NCBI GenBank assembly: GCA_013350335.1
Contig: CM023532.1
Span: forward strand, 36,395,708 to 36,459,707
Direction: 5' to 3'
DNA: 64,000 bases
Source: Chimonanthus salicifolius
Lineage: Eukaryota; Streptophyta; Magnoliopsida; Laurales; Calycanthaceae
Shown here: piece by piece, positions 1 through 10,880 of the stretch
Numbering within the stretch: the first letter of the stretch is position 1
How the letters are laid out: each line of letters starts with the position of its first letter
The notes under the pieces: generated by a model
What the model was told of the DNA's origin: nothing
The model's database searches: none
What the model saw: only the letters and a program-made list of their open reading frames with translations
Program-made: the position numbers and the translations under genes

Positions 1-353
1 TAGATAAATCGAAATAAATTACAAAACTTATAAGATCAGTAGATCTATAAATGAAGAAAACTTTGAATGGTCTGGATCGTTCAGTTTCAACCAAATCCGG
101 GTCCCTTAGAACTTAGTTAGATCAAGTAATGAAGAGTGAATTTTTTTCTTTGGAAGAGAAATGGTAAAATCTGGTTTTTTCCTTGAAAATAAGTTGTGAA
201 ATTTGAAGTGTCGGTGAATGGTATTTATAGAAAAAAATTAGACCGGGTCGATTTTTCAAATTTTAAAAAAATAATAAAATATTCGCGCATGTCGGACCAA
301 CCGTATCCTGCAGTTCGCCGTACACAGAGATTTGACTGGGAGAAATTGAATGA
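1..353. other. Intergenic, no gene seen
   Basis: AT-rich non-coding DNA. I see no exon, RNA gene or clear element here before the palindrome-rich repeat that follows. Confidence 0.5.
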
Positions 354-751
354 CAGGTGAGATCTCGCCCAATATATCAGACATTAGATATCGTCCGATA
401 TATCGGAAAAATATCGCGAAACTTGAGTTTGGCCCAGGCCCGACTTTTACTGTTTTTTTCTGGAAAAACGGCAGATTCGGCCCAAATTCGGCCGAGATTT
501 TGACAGATATATCGGTCATCTCGGCTGATATTTTTTAAAAAAAAATTTTTTTTTTTAAAAAAAACAAACAACCAAATTTTTAAAATTCGGCCGATATTAT
601 GACAGATAATTCGGTGAAAAATTCGTTCATATCGGCCGATTTTTTTTTTAGTACGGTCGATACTATACGTATCCGCTGATATAATTCGGTGGTCGAAAAT
701 CTGATATATATCGGCCGATACATACAGTATCGGCTGATATTTTGACCCCTG
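354..751. mobile_element. Palindrome-rich hAT-type MITE, old copy
   Basis: The right end reads TTTGACCCCTG, the terminus shared by intact copies of this family elsewhere in the window. The interior has many copies of TATCGGCCGATA and related half-sites, plus a poly-T/poly-A run near 530-565. The left end at 354 (CAGGTGAG) is a weak match, and the flanking 8-mers do not form a target-site duplication, so the left boundary is uncertain. Open reading frames across it are by-products of the palindromes. Confidence 0.5.
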
Positions 752-1217
752 TTCCAATCTAGAATGTTCAATGCCCAATTCAAGTTCAAAACTGGGCTCG
801 AGACTTGAAATATGAGAACTGGGCCAAGGCTCGATCTGAGTAAAGTCTGAGCAACTTGAACCTATAATCAGCTGAAACAACCACTGCTCGAACCGGTGGT
901 GAGTCCTTACCACCGATAATCGTTTAAGTGAAGTATTAGGAAGTTCCTAATTTCTTCTCTCTTAATTTATACGGTGTATGGAAGATGGGTGTAAAAGAAG
1001 AGAAGAAATTATTTACACTTCAGTTTCTCTACATCAAATTTACCCTTTTTAGTGCAAACACAGTAGAGTTAAAAAAATACTATGAACCAATCCAATTCTT
1101 ATGAACGTATTAAAAGATCCATTTTTAAGAATCGTTTCTGTGATAAAAGATAAATATCCTAGGCCAAAAGGGAAAAAAAAAATACTCATAAACACTAAGA
1201 TTTAAGTATTAGAAACT
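752..1217. other. Intergenic, no gene seen
   Basis: Non-coding, AT-rich. Nothing recognisable apart from short poly-A runs. Confidence 0.5.
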
Positions 1218-1590
1218 ATGATGCGTTTGGATGAGGGATAAATTTTATAAACTCTTTCTAGCCATTTCATTTCGTGCCGGCTCTCGAATGAACCCACATG
1301 TCTATAGTTCAACTGGTTGCCTCCCATCTTAGGAAACTAGAGGTTATGGGTTTGAACCTCCATGACTTAACTTTTGTGTGTTTTAGGGGTAGTGGACTCA
1401 CCTATGAATTTTCTGCACATAAATTTAAAAAAAAATTATAAAAATTATTCAGAGTTACCCTTGAATAAAAATTACTATGAATACATTTACCTTGAAAAAG
1501 GTTTTTAAAGGATAAGAAAAGAGGTAAAAAGTTACTCTTACCCTTCGTCGTAAAACAAGAGCAATGGGAGACCCATCGGCAAAGCATGAG
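1218..1590. mobile_element. Possible degenerate MITE hosting a SINE
   Basis: The left end (ATGCGTTTGGATGAGGG, near 1220) resembles the terminus of the larger element at 1670. A degenerate reverse-complement partner (cccatcggcaaagcat) lies near 1572-1587. A tRNA-type SINE sits inside. The inverted match is weak, so this call is tentative. Confidence 0.3.
1290..1440 (+). mobile_element. tRNA-derived SINE
   Basis: An A-box-like sequence (tagttcaactggtt, near 1306) and a B-box-like sequence (gggtttgaacctcc, near 1348) lie about 40 bp apart. They are followed by a body (taacttttgtgtg...gtggactcacc) shared with the copies at 8051 and 15405, then an A-rich tail. I did not find clear target-site duplications. 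Confidence 0.5.
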
Positions 1591-1669
1591 GTTGACATAA
1601 TAAAAGCAAAGAAATCTCAGCCCTGATCTTCTACACTTCTATTAGAGGAAAAGCAATCCCTACTACCAG

Positions 1670-3746
1670 GGCTGCATTTGGATGGGAGATAATTTTTATA
1701 GAGGTCACCTTTGAGTAGGAGTGATCCTTGAAGTGGGCCTTATCTTGTTTAGTAATTACAGTGGTAAAGTAAAATCTTATCCTAAGGGTAAAAAATCTTA
1801 TTTGGTAACTACAAGCAAAGGTAACTTGATATATTAATATTTTTTTATTTTTTTATAAAACATAATTATTAAATAATATTCATGAATTAAATTCTAATAA
1901 TATAACTTATAATAATATTATCTAATTTTTATAAATTATTTTTCATAATTATAATTTAAAAATGAACACTAGCATTCTAATATTAAAAAAATAAATAAAG
2001 ATTTTTTTGATATTACTATTTTAAATCACAATAAATAAATAAAAACTATCAACATATCTCTTCATAAAAATTATAATTATTATTTTTTATATTATATGGA
2101 TTTAATAAAAATATTAATTCTCATAAAATTGTTAATATGTCAGTTTACCCTATTCAAGGGTAACCCCTATAAAAATTTACCCCTTACCCAAATGCATCAC
2201 TTTGAAAATATTACAGAAATTTTATTTTTATATTATATAGATTTAATTAAATTATTAATTCTCATAAAATTGTTAATATATTAGTTTACCCCTACGTACA
2301 ATTACCCCTACTCAAGGGTAACCCCCGTAAAAATTTACCCCTCACTAAAATGCATCATGTTGAAAATGTTGTAGAAATTTTATTTTTATATTATATAGAT
2401 TTAATAAAATTATTAATTCTCATAAAATTGTTAATATGTCAGTTTACCCTTACTTACAATTACCCCTGCTCAAGGATAACCCCTGTAAAAATTTACCCCT
2501 CATCCAAATGCATCACATTGAAAATGTTGCAGAAATTTTATTTTCATATTATATAGATTTAATAAAATTATTAATTCTCATAAAATTGTTAATATATCAG
2601 TTTACCCCTACTTACAATTATCCATGCTCAAGGGTAACCCCTGTAAACATTTACCCCTCACCCAAATGCATCACGTTGAAAATGTTGCAGAAATTTTATT
2701 TTTATATTATATAGATTTAATAAAATTATTAATTTCCATAAAATTGTTAATATGTCAGTTTACCCCTACGTACAATTACCCCTACTCAATGGTAACCCCT
2801 GTAAAAATTTACCCCTCACTAAAATGCATCACGTTGAAAATGTTGCAGAAATTTTATTTTTATATTATATAGATTTAATAAAATTATTAATTCTCATAAA
2901 ATTGTTAATATGTCAGTTTACCCCTACTCAAGCGTAACCCCTGTAAAAATTTATTCCTCATCCAAATGCATCACGTTAAAAATGTTGCAGAAATTTTATT
3001 TTTATATTATATAGATTTAATAAAATTATTAATTCTCATAAAATTGTTAATATGTCAGTTTACCCCTACTCAAGAGTAACCCCTATAAAAATTTACCCCT
3101 CACCCAAATGCATCACGTTGAAAATGTTGACACATTTTTAAAATAATCTTCTAATAGAATAAATTGTTAATTACCCTGAAAGAGATTATCATGAATCTCA
3201 AAATTTTCAGAGTTTTGAGACCCTATCGAAATTTCGACAGAATCACCCTTAAAAATAGAACATTTTGACAAATATGTTTCAGAAAATTATATAATATATA
3301 ATTGAAAAATAGAGGAAGGCACGGGATAAACAGATGAAAGGTTTCCTTAAAAAATAAGAATTAAATAAAAAACCACTATTATTATTTTAAATTTCAATAA
3401 ATGAATAAAAAAAATCTTCATATCTCTTCATAAAAAAATATAATTTGTTCTTTGGTGATATGAAATTTATCAAATGGAAATAATGGAGTGCTTTTAAAAA
3501 TAAATAAAAGTCAAGTACTTACCAAAATAAATAAATAATAAAATGTAAAAAAAAAAAAATCTCATGAGCAAAAGGGAGGGTAAGCAGGGGTATTCATTCT
3601 TGAATACCCCTTGCCCAATGAGGGTATTCAAAAGGGAGACAAGAGGGGTAAAAATTTAAATTTTTACCCTTCCTCCCTTGTTACCAAACGGGGGTAGCAA
3701 GGGTAAAGGGGGGTTACCCCCTCTTCTCCCCCATCCAAACATAGCC
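1670..3746. mobile_element. 2-kb non-autonomous TIR transposon
   Basis: The left end GGCTGCATTTGGATGGGAG is mirrored by the right end ...CCCCCATCCAAACATAGCC, an imperfect inverted repeat of about 20 bp. The trinucleotide CAG flanks both ends (1667-1669 and 3747-3749), compatible with a 3-bp target duplication of the PIF/Harbinger kind. Three bases could match by chance, so the superfamily is a guess. There is no transposase. The interior is AT-rich and about half is the 158-bp tandem array described separately. Confidence 0.55.
2100..3130. repeat. Tandem array, 158-bp unit, seven copies
   Basis: The landmark cataaaattgttaatat recurs at 2122, 2263, 2421, 2579, 2737, 2895 and 3037. Spacings are therefore 141, 158, 158, 158, 158 and 142 bp; the two short units lack an internal piece of about 16 bp. 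Units share a C-rich segment (tacccctcacccaaatgc) and an AT-rich segment. Short repetitive reading frames across the array are translation of the repeat, not genes. Confidence 0.93.
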
Positions 3747-3753
3747 CAGGTGT

Positions 3754-4274
3754 CTCGCTGTAAATGGTTGGAAGTAAAAAGACGCTCAAAAAAGTTGTAG
3801 ATAAAGTAAAATCACTTTGCTGTTTATAATTGAAATTAGCGTGAACAAGAAATTTTTATGTAAATATGATTATTAATTTTTAATTTTTTTGTGTTTCATA
3901 TTTTAAATTTATGATTATCTATATATTATTATATTTTTTAACTTATTATTAATTAAATGATTGATTAATTAATTAATATTATACATGGCATTATGCTAAA
4001 TTGCTAACAAATGCCACAAATGTGTTATTGAGTAGTTTGATTTGTATTCTTGGAAGGAGAGTTTTATAGTGCAAGGGATAATATCATGTTGCAGCTGCAA
4101 TGTTACTGATAAAATTGGACTATTTCTCGAAAAAAAAAAAAAAAGTTAAAGTAAAGACAATCTCACTTCCACCCGTGACAAGATAATATAACAAGAAATC
4201 ACTACTTCGCCATTTAACATAATAAAATCTGAAATTTCATATTGAAACAGACATGAGATTTTTGATGAGATAAT
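3754..4274. other. Intergenic, no gene seen
   Basis: AT-rich non-coding DNA with poly-A runs (for example near 4131). No feature recognised. Confidence 0.5.
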
Positions 4275-4335
4275 TGTTGAGACTGCGAACGAGTCCCACG
4301 TTAAAAATATAGAGAAAGATTTAGAAATTTATTAA
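4275..4335 (+). mobile_element. TRIM-type LTR fragment
   Basis: TGTTGAGACTGCGAACGAGT followed by a TCCCACGTTAAAAATATAGAG-like stretch resembles the start of the small LTRs at 4917 and 6081. Only the LTR start is preserved. Confidence 0.4.
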
Positions 4336-4390
4336 TAATAACAATATTCAAGAGTGACACTCGGTACTGTCTGCTTTGAACACTTCGAAG

Positions 4391-4654
4391 CTAGGGAGGG
4401 GGGTTAGGATAAGCACCTCTATCAGGACCACCATTAGCACCCCAAACTTCATTAAGGAGTAAACGTTCAAGAATTCTATCTCTAACACCATGATTGATTC
4501 CATTTCCAATTAACTTGTCGACCAACATCACTCTTTCCTTCACACCCATATCTACTGCTTCTCTTGCTGCAACAGGAGATACAAGAGCAAGAATAAAACA
4601 ACCAAGCAGGAGCAGTGGCAGTAGAAGAGAAGAACTCGAAACTGGACTTGCCAT
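4391..4654 (-). CDS. Small secreted peptide precursor (candidate signalling peptide)
   Basis: The frame encodes 87 residues. An N-terminal hydrophobic stretch (about residues 9-28, rich in Leu) ends in SPVAA before Arg-Glu, a classic signal peptide with cleavage near residue 30. The mature part is short (about 57 residues), lacks Cys and carries a charged amphipathic stretch (KERVMLVDKLIG ... RDRILERLLL). It ends in GGPDRGAYPNPPP, a Gly/Pro-rich tail with one Tyr, reminiscent in general character of plant post-translationally modified peptide hormones. I do not recognise the family. An upstream in-frame ATG at 4717 lies only about 10 bp past a TATA motif at 4727-4734, too close to be transcribed, so I chose the ATG at 4654. 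No intron is needed. It stands alone between retroelement relics. Function is unknown. Confidence 0.55.
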   Translation of the reverse strand: MASPVSSSSLLLPLLLLGCFILALVSPVAAREAVDMGVKERVMLVDKLIGNGINHGVRDRILERLLLNEVWGANGGPDRGAYPNPPP

Positions 4655-4726
4655 CTTTCTTCTTACAGGGGATTGCTGGTTTGTTGGGAGGGTTTGGCCT
4701 TTGTCCACAAACAACATTGGAGTGGC

Positions 4727-4734
4727 TTTTTATA
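4727..4734 (-). promoter_or_regulatory. TATA box of the small peptide gene
   Basis: Minus-strand CTATAAAA lies 73 bp upstream of the chosen ATG (4654). Transcription would start near 4700, which favours the inner start codon. Confidence 0.55.
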
Positions 4735-4916
4735 GAGAACTAGGACAAGTTTTTTCTTGTAATTGATCTTTTGTTTTTTCCCTCTTGGACCATGGAGGTG
4801 ATGGATCCCTTATAGTTTAATCCTTAATGTCAAATAGAAAATTTCATCGAAGACTTTTGCAGCAACACATTCAATTGTGGGCCACTTAGGTTGATTCACC
4901 AAAACATAGTCTCTAT

Positions 4917-5155
4917 TGTTGGGATTTTGAACGAGTCTCATATTAAAAGTATAGAGAGATATAAGAATTATAAAGGATTTGGGTCACTCCACCTAAAAAG
5001 ATAATATTTTTTATTGTTGCCCTTGTTTAAGGGAAGATTGTTGGAGCTGTTGAGTCTGACATTTGAAGTGTAGAGGAATATTTAGAGATTTATAAAGGAT
5101 TTAAACCATTCTACCTAACAAGCTAGTCTTTTGAGCTAGATATCCAAATCCTAAC
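4917..5155 (+). mobile_element. TRIM/LTR relic, two LTR-like copies
   Basis: Two related segments begin TGTTGGGATTTTGAACGAGT (4917) and TGTTGGAGCTGTTGAGTC (5039). Both contain a stretch like ATTATAAAGGATTT followed by CACTCCACCTAA or CATTCTACCTAA. They match the LTR at 6081, so they are small LTRs of one family, decayed and without a clear internal domain. Confidence 0.4.
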
Positions 5156-6080
5156 AAGTTAGTCAAAACCTTTGCTTGATCTTTGGATCAAACTAGTCTA
5201 GCTGCTCTCGGAATTGGCCAAGATCTTATTTTAGGCTCACAATCAGGAACTAAGACTGATCAATAAGTTGGAATTTCACAAGTTTGGGCTCCAAGTAAAT
5301 GCTAGAGTCTACCTAACCTGTTGAATTGCGTGTCTCTGACTTTGTTTCTCATTTAAAATCAATCTGGGCATGTCTAGATGAACCTAATCAAAATATAGAA
5401 TTCCATAACCCAACGTGAGAAGGTAAGGACACCTAGAGAAGCATGGAAGAAATTGCCATTATTGATAGGAAATTAATATAAAATAGCAACCTTGATCATT
5501 TATAGTTTGTTAAAATATTAAGAAAGGACTAAGATTCAGCCTTAGACTTGTGGCGTTCACATGAAATTCTTCATAATGTTGAACACTTGAACCCATGCAT
5601 TGACCGATTAAGTTAAACCATGGTGGTCTCATTTTAATCATCTTGAAGATTTCGTTTAATTAATTGGGAATTTTCATTTGGTTTGGTGAATGTTACATTA
5701 TTTGATAATTCATGCTTATTAAATTAGTTACCCAATGCTTGAAGCAACTGAAGTAAGCAGATATCAATTAGATAATAAGATTGTGAGAAAAATGTGAATT
5801 AGTCATCCATCCCAACACCGTCACAAGCAAGGCGATAGCAACATTTCATATTTTGTAAATAAAAAACAAACATATTTGAATGTCTTAACCAGGGTTCAGA
5901 TCCTGACTTCCATTTCTATAAAGAAGGACCAGCTTTTCTGTTTCTATCTGATAAAAGAAAATAACAATGGAGTTATTGGCTACATGGCCTGTAATAGTCG
6001 TAATAGAGTCAAATAGAGAAGTAAAACTTAAAAAACCAACTCAAGATACATAGAATTTTGACATTTGATGATGAAGAAAG
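5156..6080. other. Intergenic, no gene seen
   Basis: About 0.9 kb of non-coding sequence with no open frame of note and no recognised repeat. Confidence 0.5.
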
Positions 6081-6214
6081 TGTTGGGATTGTGAACGAGT
6101 TCCATATTTAAAATGCAGAGGGAAATCTAGAGATTTATAAAGGATTTAAATCACTCTACCTAATAAATTAGTATGTTACGCTGGATACCCAGATCATAAT
6201 AAGTAGTATCAGAG
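6081..6214 (+). mobile_element. TRIM LTR with primer-binding site
   Basis: The LTR starts TGTTGGGATTGTGAACGAGT at 6081 and ends near 6201. It is followed within a few bases by TAGTATCAGAG, one base off the initiator-Met tRNA primer-binding site TGGTATCAGAG at its 5' end. That combination is diagnostic of plant TRIM/LTR retroelements. No second LTR is found downstream, so the element is incomplete. Confidence 0.5.
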
Positions 6215-6250
6215 TTAAGATTTAAGCTATCTCATGTAGACTCAGAAGAT

Positions 6251-6406
6251 TCTCTACATGGACAAGATGGTTGGCCTCGTTCTAGATTTTTAGATTGGAT
6301 ACATCCTTTCATCAAAGATTGCGATGATTCTCTACATGGACAAGATGGTTGGCCTTGTTCTAGATTTTTAGATTGGATACATCCTTTCATCAAAGATTGC
6401 GATGAC
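6251..6406. repeat. 78-bp tandem duplication
   Basis: TCTCTACATGGACAAGATGG starts at 6251 and again at 6329. The two 78-bp units differ at only a couple of positions, so the duplication is recent. It lies where the internal part of the TRIM at 6081 would be. Confidence 0.95.
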
Positions 6407-6894
6407 AATGAATCATTGTTCCTTCTATTGGTACACCTCGCAAGAACCAAGGTACCAAGGAAACTTATCAGAGAAATTAAATGTTGGTGAATTTCAAATA
6501 TATTATATTTACATCACACACTTGGAACTGGGCTCCATGGAAAAATTGAATGACATATGAACTCAGAATCACATATTAGGTTCAATACCTTCACAAATAA
6601 GGAATTTGAAATATATTATACTCCCGTTGTAATTAGTTGTTCTATATGGATTTTAAAATTGTCATAAAATATTTGTCTCATTTAATTAGAATAATATAAA
6701 GTCTGTTGAAAATTGATAAGATCACATGGAGTACTAGCCTTATATAAAGAGTTCCTTAAAAAACACAAATATTTCAAATGACACAACTAAAATGGAAGGG
6801 AGGGAGTATATAGTAAAGCAAAGTATGTTGGTGAACAATCTCACCAGATCAATCCCTTCAAGAAGTCTGACCAAGCTAAATCCCATTTGTTATA
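6407..6894. other. Intergenic, no gene seen
   Basis: Non-coding, AT-rich, no element recognised up to the MITE at 6903. Confidence 0.5.
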
Positions 6895-6902
6895 CTCTCT
6901 AG

Positions 6903-7046
6903 CAGGGGTTTAAAATTCGGTATCAGCCGATATTTTTCTCTCTCCTCAATTTTTTTACAAAAATGACCGATATCTGTTGATATGATACGACCAAGATATC
7001 TGCATATCGGCCGATACGAATCGTACGGCCGATATTTGAACCCCTG
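6903..7046. mobile_element. hAT-type MITE with ATATCGGCCGAT dyads, 144 bp
   Basis: The ends are CAGGGGTTTAAAATTCGG and ...GATATTTGAACCCCTG. They are flanked by a perfect 8-bp direct repeat, CTCTCTAG (6895-6902 and 7047-7054). An 8-bp duplication plus CAG-initial inverted repeats is the signature of the hAT superfamily. The interior holds several half or full palindromes such as CATATCGGCCGATACG. No coding capacity. Confidence 0.88.
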
Positions 7047-7219
7047 CTCTCTAGCATTCAAAATTTCTGAATCCATTCTCAAAATTTGTAAATTGGACTT
7101 GGTTTATATAAACATCTAGAAAGCCCTTCTTACTTGGTTTATAAGTACATTTCAAGTATTACAATAGAAAAAAACAAAAATAAATTGAAATGACATTACA
7201 CCAATGTTAAATACATGTA

Positions 7220-7524
7220 GCATTTTAGCTCTGATGGCACAAGGATTGTTTGCACACGGGATTTTGATTTTTTGTATCTGAACGATGATCACTCTATTGA
7301 GGATTGTGGCATTTTCTTACAAGCTCCAATCTCTCTAAGTTCTTAATTGGGCTTGTTTATGTGTTTGTCTGATTGTGGGCCTTTTTGTATTTTGGATTGT
7401 TGACTTTATATTCTTTTTTGCTATTCATATGGTTGTTCTGGTCTGACCCGAGCTGTGGGCTTTTGTTTATTGTCCTTTGGGCTCTCTTTTGAATGAAATA
7501 CTAACCCAACATTAAAAAAAAAAA
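7220..7524 (+). mobile_element. 5'-truncated LINE, 3' tail only
   Basis: A 3'-UTR-like T/G-rich stretch ends in a poly-A run (7513-7524). It is flanked by a perfect direct repeat, AAATACATGTA (7209-7219 and 7525-7535). Poly-A plus a variable-length duplication indicates target-primed reverse transcription. No coding part is left. The family (L1-like) is inferred only from the form. Confidence 0.65.
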
Positions 7525-7535
7525 AAATACATGTA

Positions 7536-7882
7536 AAATAATTTTAATATATTTATTATCATTGATGCAAGCATCATGGTTTTGGATTAGATCGAAGAAG
7601 TTGCATTGAACTACATGAACATATTCGACAGAGGCCGGACTAATTGAACATGCCTAACTAGGCCTTAAGAATCGCAGTATAGGACTGCATCCACTTAATG
7701 ATCCAATTACCCTTTTCATATCCAATTGTATGTCCAACTAAGTCCTATCCAAGCAAGCTTCCCAAATCTCAAGAAATGTGCTAACTCTAATATATTTAGA
7801 ATCATGGTAAAGCTTAAAAATGATTGCACATGGATGACCACTAATGCTAATGGGCTTCTGCTAAAAACACTTGTGCCCAACA
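7536..7882. other. Intergenic, no gene seen
   Basis: Non-coding. No recognised feature. Confidence 0.45.
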
Positions 7883-8019
7883 CAGGGGTAAAAAAAATGG
7901 CCCACTCAGGATCTCAATCATATTGGTCGAAATCTCACCCATAAGCTGATATATCTCATATCGAATGCTCAAGATATCTCGACCTATACGAGATGTATCA
8001 GTTGAAATTTATACCCCTG
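7883..8019. mobile_element. hAT-type MITE copy, 137 bp, diverged
   Basis: Begins CAGGGGTAAAAAA and ends AAATTTATACCCCTG, matching the family termini. Flanking 8-mers gcccaaca and gtcccata agree at 5 of 8 positions, an eroded duplication. The interior has diverged dyads (ctcgacctatacgagatg). A SINE inserted 31 bp downstream. Confidence 0.55.
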
Positions 8020-8050
8020 GTCCCATATCACATACAAAGTTAGACTCGAT

Positions 8051-8216
8051 TACTTACATAGGTATAACTCAGCGGGTTAGCTCGTGCGTCAGAAAGCAGG
8101 AGGTCATAGGTTCGAACTCTTATAACTTAACTTTAGTGTGCCTTACAGATAAAAGCACATTCGTGGAGGTTTTATGATAGATAACTCACAATTTCTCAGT
8201 GTAAATTAAAAAAAAA
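8051..8216 (+). mobile_element. tRNA-derived SINE with target-site duplication
   Basis: A-box-like (taactcagcgggttagctc) and B-box-like (ataggttcgaactctt) pol III promoter motifs are followed by a tRNA-unrelated body and an A-rich tail. A perfect 11-bp direct repeat TTAGACTCGAT lies at 8040-8050 and 8217-8227. Body motifs (taactttagtgtgcctta) match the copies at 1290 and 15405. Confidence 0.82.
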
Positions 8217-8227
8217 TTAGACTCGAT

Positions 8228-9190
8228 CAACTCTAAAAAAAAAAACTATAATAATTATGATTTATGAGTACTCACCAACTTAGTTATCCAATTCCTAGCA
8301 AGTAACTGCCTATTGCAGCTTTTACAATCTTTTTGTCCTATCTCATATTGTCACCTTTTAATTGTCAAAGACAGTCGAACGACCTACTTTTCCACCATTA
8401 ATATGCTGTACGACCCACAATACAAAGGCAAGAGTTTTTACAAATTACAGACTCAAATGATCCTCGTAGAATTCTATGAACTAAAAACAAATACAATAGA
8501 ATACAAGCACAGACACACAATAAGAACACCAGTTTCCTCCACTTCCAAGCTGTTAAAATCTTCAATTCATTACTTATTTATTTATTAAATAAATTATTTA
8601 ATTTGAATCTATTTTGAATTTAGATCACTGGTTCAAGTTCAATTCAGATTAATCGGGTTTAGTCAAATTTTACTAGATCTAATTTAAGATAGACCTAATT
8701 ATAAGACAATATGGTCAAGTCGATTTCAAATTTAGGTCTCTCAGACATGCTTAATAAATAGATAAATGGTTTGAATCACAACATTTTACACTCATAATTA
8801 GTTCGATAATTAAGTCGGATTAAATGTTGATGGACTTAAATGCTTATAACCCCTGAATAAATGTTGCCACTTATTTCTTATGTAATTCAATCAATCTCAT
8901 TGTGTGAAAAAAAGGCCCACTAGATAATTAGTGTCGCCTCAACTCTCAATCTTGGAAAAAGATGAAAGTTTTCTAAAGCTTTCTCATGTGTACAACAACT
9001 TTGAAAATTTTGAAGAAACACCCACCAATATTGTTTCACCATGCTCCTATTGCTTGAAATGTGAAGGCAACAAAATCGATTAGCAACTTTATAAAAAAAA
9101 TATACTATTAAGTAATAATAGGTTTAATAAATTGAAAAAATAAATAATATAATATAGTATACTCTAAGGGCAGTGGATATCATTCTTGGG
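8228..9190. other. Intergenic, no gene seen
   Basis: About 1 kb of AT-rich non-coding sequence without recognised genes or elements. Confidence 0.5.
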
Positions 9191-9344
9191 CATGGAAATA
9201 AAACTCGGCCGATACGATATGCATCGACCTGAGATTTGAGATATCGGCCAATATTGGCCAATAAAGGTGGTTTTTTTTAAAAAAAACAGGAGAGAGAAAT
9301 TTCTCGATCGAGATGTCAGCTGATATTCGATATTTAAATCCTTG
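9191..9344. mobile_element. hAT-type MITE copy, decayed
   Basis: The left end CATGGAAATAAAACTCGG and right end GATATTTAAATCCTTG are diverged versions of the family termini. The interior has GGCCGATACGATATGC-like dyads and a poly-T/poly-A run. Flanks show no matching 8-mer. Confidence 0.45.
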
Positions 9345-10880
9345 TTTGTGAATATTTTACGTTGGGTTTTTCATAATTTTCCATATGTAAATTAAAAAAA
9401 AAAAGTAATTAATTAAAAAGGAAAAAGAAAACTCATGTTGGACTAACTACACTGAAACATTTACTCCCCATCAATTTATCATAAATCAGGAGGCATCAAT
9501 GGATTTAAAAGCTTTGATACATATCACACCTAACAAATATAAACAAAAAACGCGATTATTTATAAATTTCAAATCATTTACTTTTTTTTTAATAAAGGGA
9601 AAAAAAATCATCTGATGAAGCAAGTGAATTTGACCAAAGTCACCAAACCCACTGACACGTCAGTTATTTCCGCCATCTGTCACCATTGATGCTTCTGAGT
9701 TCTGAGCTACTTCTTCTGTTTGGGATTTGCCATTCTCGTGTGCGTCTTCCACTTTGTTTTCGCCAACTTACCGTCTTTGCTCGCTATATTTCACAGATCA
9801 TACTTCATAGTTCATACAATCTACAAAGCATCTAAATGGTAGTCTCATTATTGACCGTGATTTGGGCTTCCCTACTTTTTAGTAATATAAGAAATTGTCT
9901 TTATTTTTCTTTTAATCTATTGTGATAATTTGATAATATTTTAATTTTAATTTTTTACTTTTCCAATAGATAAAATAAAAAGTAAAATAAAGAAAGTACC
10001 CCATGTTCCTATATTATTTACCTTCATGAGCTCTTGGCGTCCATCCAAGAGAGAAAAAACAATGTTAAAAATGCATGGCCTCACTTTGTTTAAGACAAGC
10101 ATTCTTAGGCCCTTCTTTGAGTAGTTAAGACTTTTCCCTAAACGAAGCCCTTTTTCTAGAGTGGATGAAAGTTATGAGATCCAATAATATTAATAATGTC
10201 TTACAAGAATAAGAGATAACCTTAGAGAAGTTTCAGCATTTTCATTTAATTTAAAAGTCTTAATTTTTCTCTAAATTTTAAATTGTCTAAAATTTTAATT
10301 ACTGAATTTCAATCAACATTTTATTTCAATAAAAATAAATATTTAGAAGGACAAAAATGTAATTTAATTAATCTAATCAAAATAAATTATATGTATTTTA
10401 TATATTCAGATATAGGCCATTACCATGAACCACTGACGTGGAGCCAAAATGCTAATTGTAAGATTCTACTTAGGGCTTTAATTTTACATCCTGCTTGCAG
10501 GCAACTAAGTGAAGATCTTCAGATGTATTTGCATCCCATAAATCCCAGTGCAACCACCAAGGTTCACTATATGAATAGAAATTATTTGTCAGTCTATTAA
10601 TATTTTGCATTTTTAAACTGACTTAATACCTCTAAATTTTTCCTAAAGTAGCATATGATTAGTTACATTAAAAGTTTTAATCGAATGCATCCGTCCGATT
10701 ATCGTATCTCAATTTAACCAGCCTTACAAATGAAAACTTGATCTTTTAGTGCATTAGTACTAAGACAATTTTTAGTATCACCATTCTTTTGATGACATAT
10801 GTTAGGCCCAACTCAAAAGAACTCATCAAGTCTCTTGACTTGAAATCTTATTGAATTGATTTACACTGACCCAATTTGCA
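9345..10880. other. Intergenic, no gene seen
   Basis: Non-coding. A near-palindromic ACGT-core motif (TGACACGTCA, near 9653), of the sort bound by bZIP factors, is the only item of note, and no gene follows it. Confidence 0.45.

Noticed and set aside
377..913. 178-residue minus-strand open frame
   Set aside because: It runs across the palindrome-rich MITE. Its repeated IGR/YRP-type residues are translation of TATCGGCCGATA, not a protein family.
2096..2937. Overlapping small frames with nearly identical peptides
   Set aside because: They are translations of the 158-bp tandem repeat; no start context or family supports them.
2100..3130. CRISPR-like regular spacing
   Set aside because: The units are whole-length tandem repeats with no short repeat/unique spacer pattern, and this is plant nuclear DNA.
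8051..8216. Functional tRNA gene
   Set aside because: A and B boxes are present, but the cloverleaf stems do not form, and the poly-A tail and target duplication mark it as a SINE.
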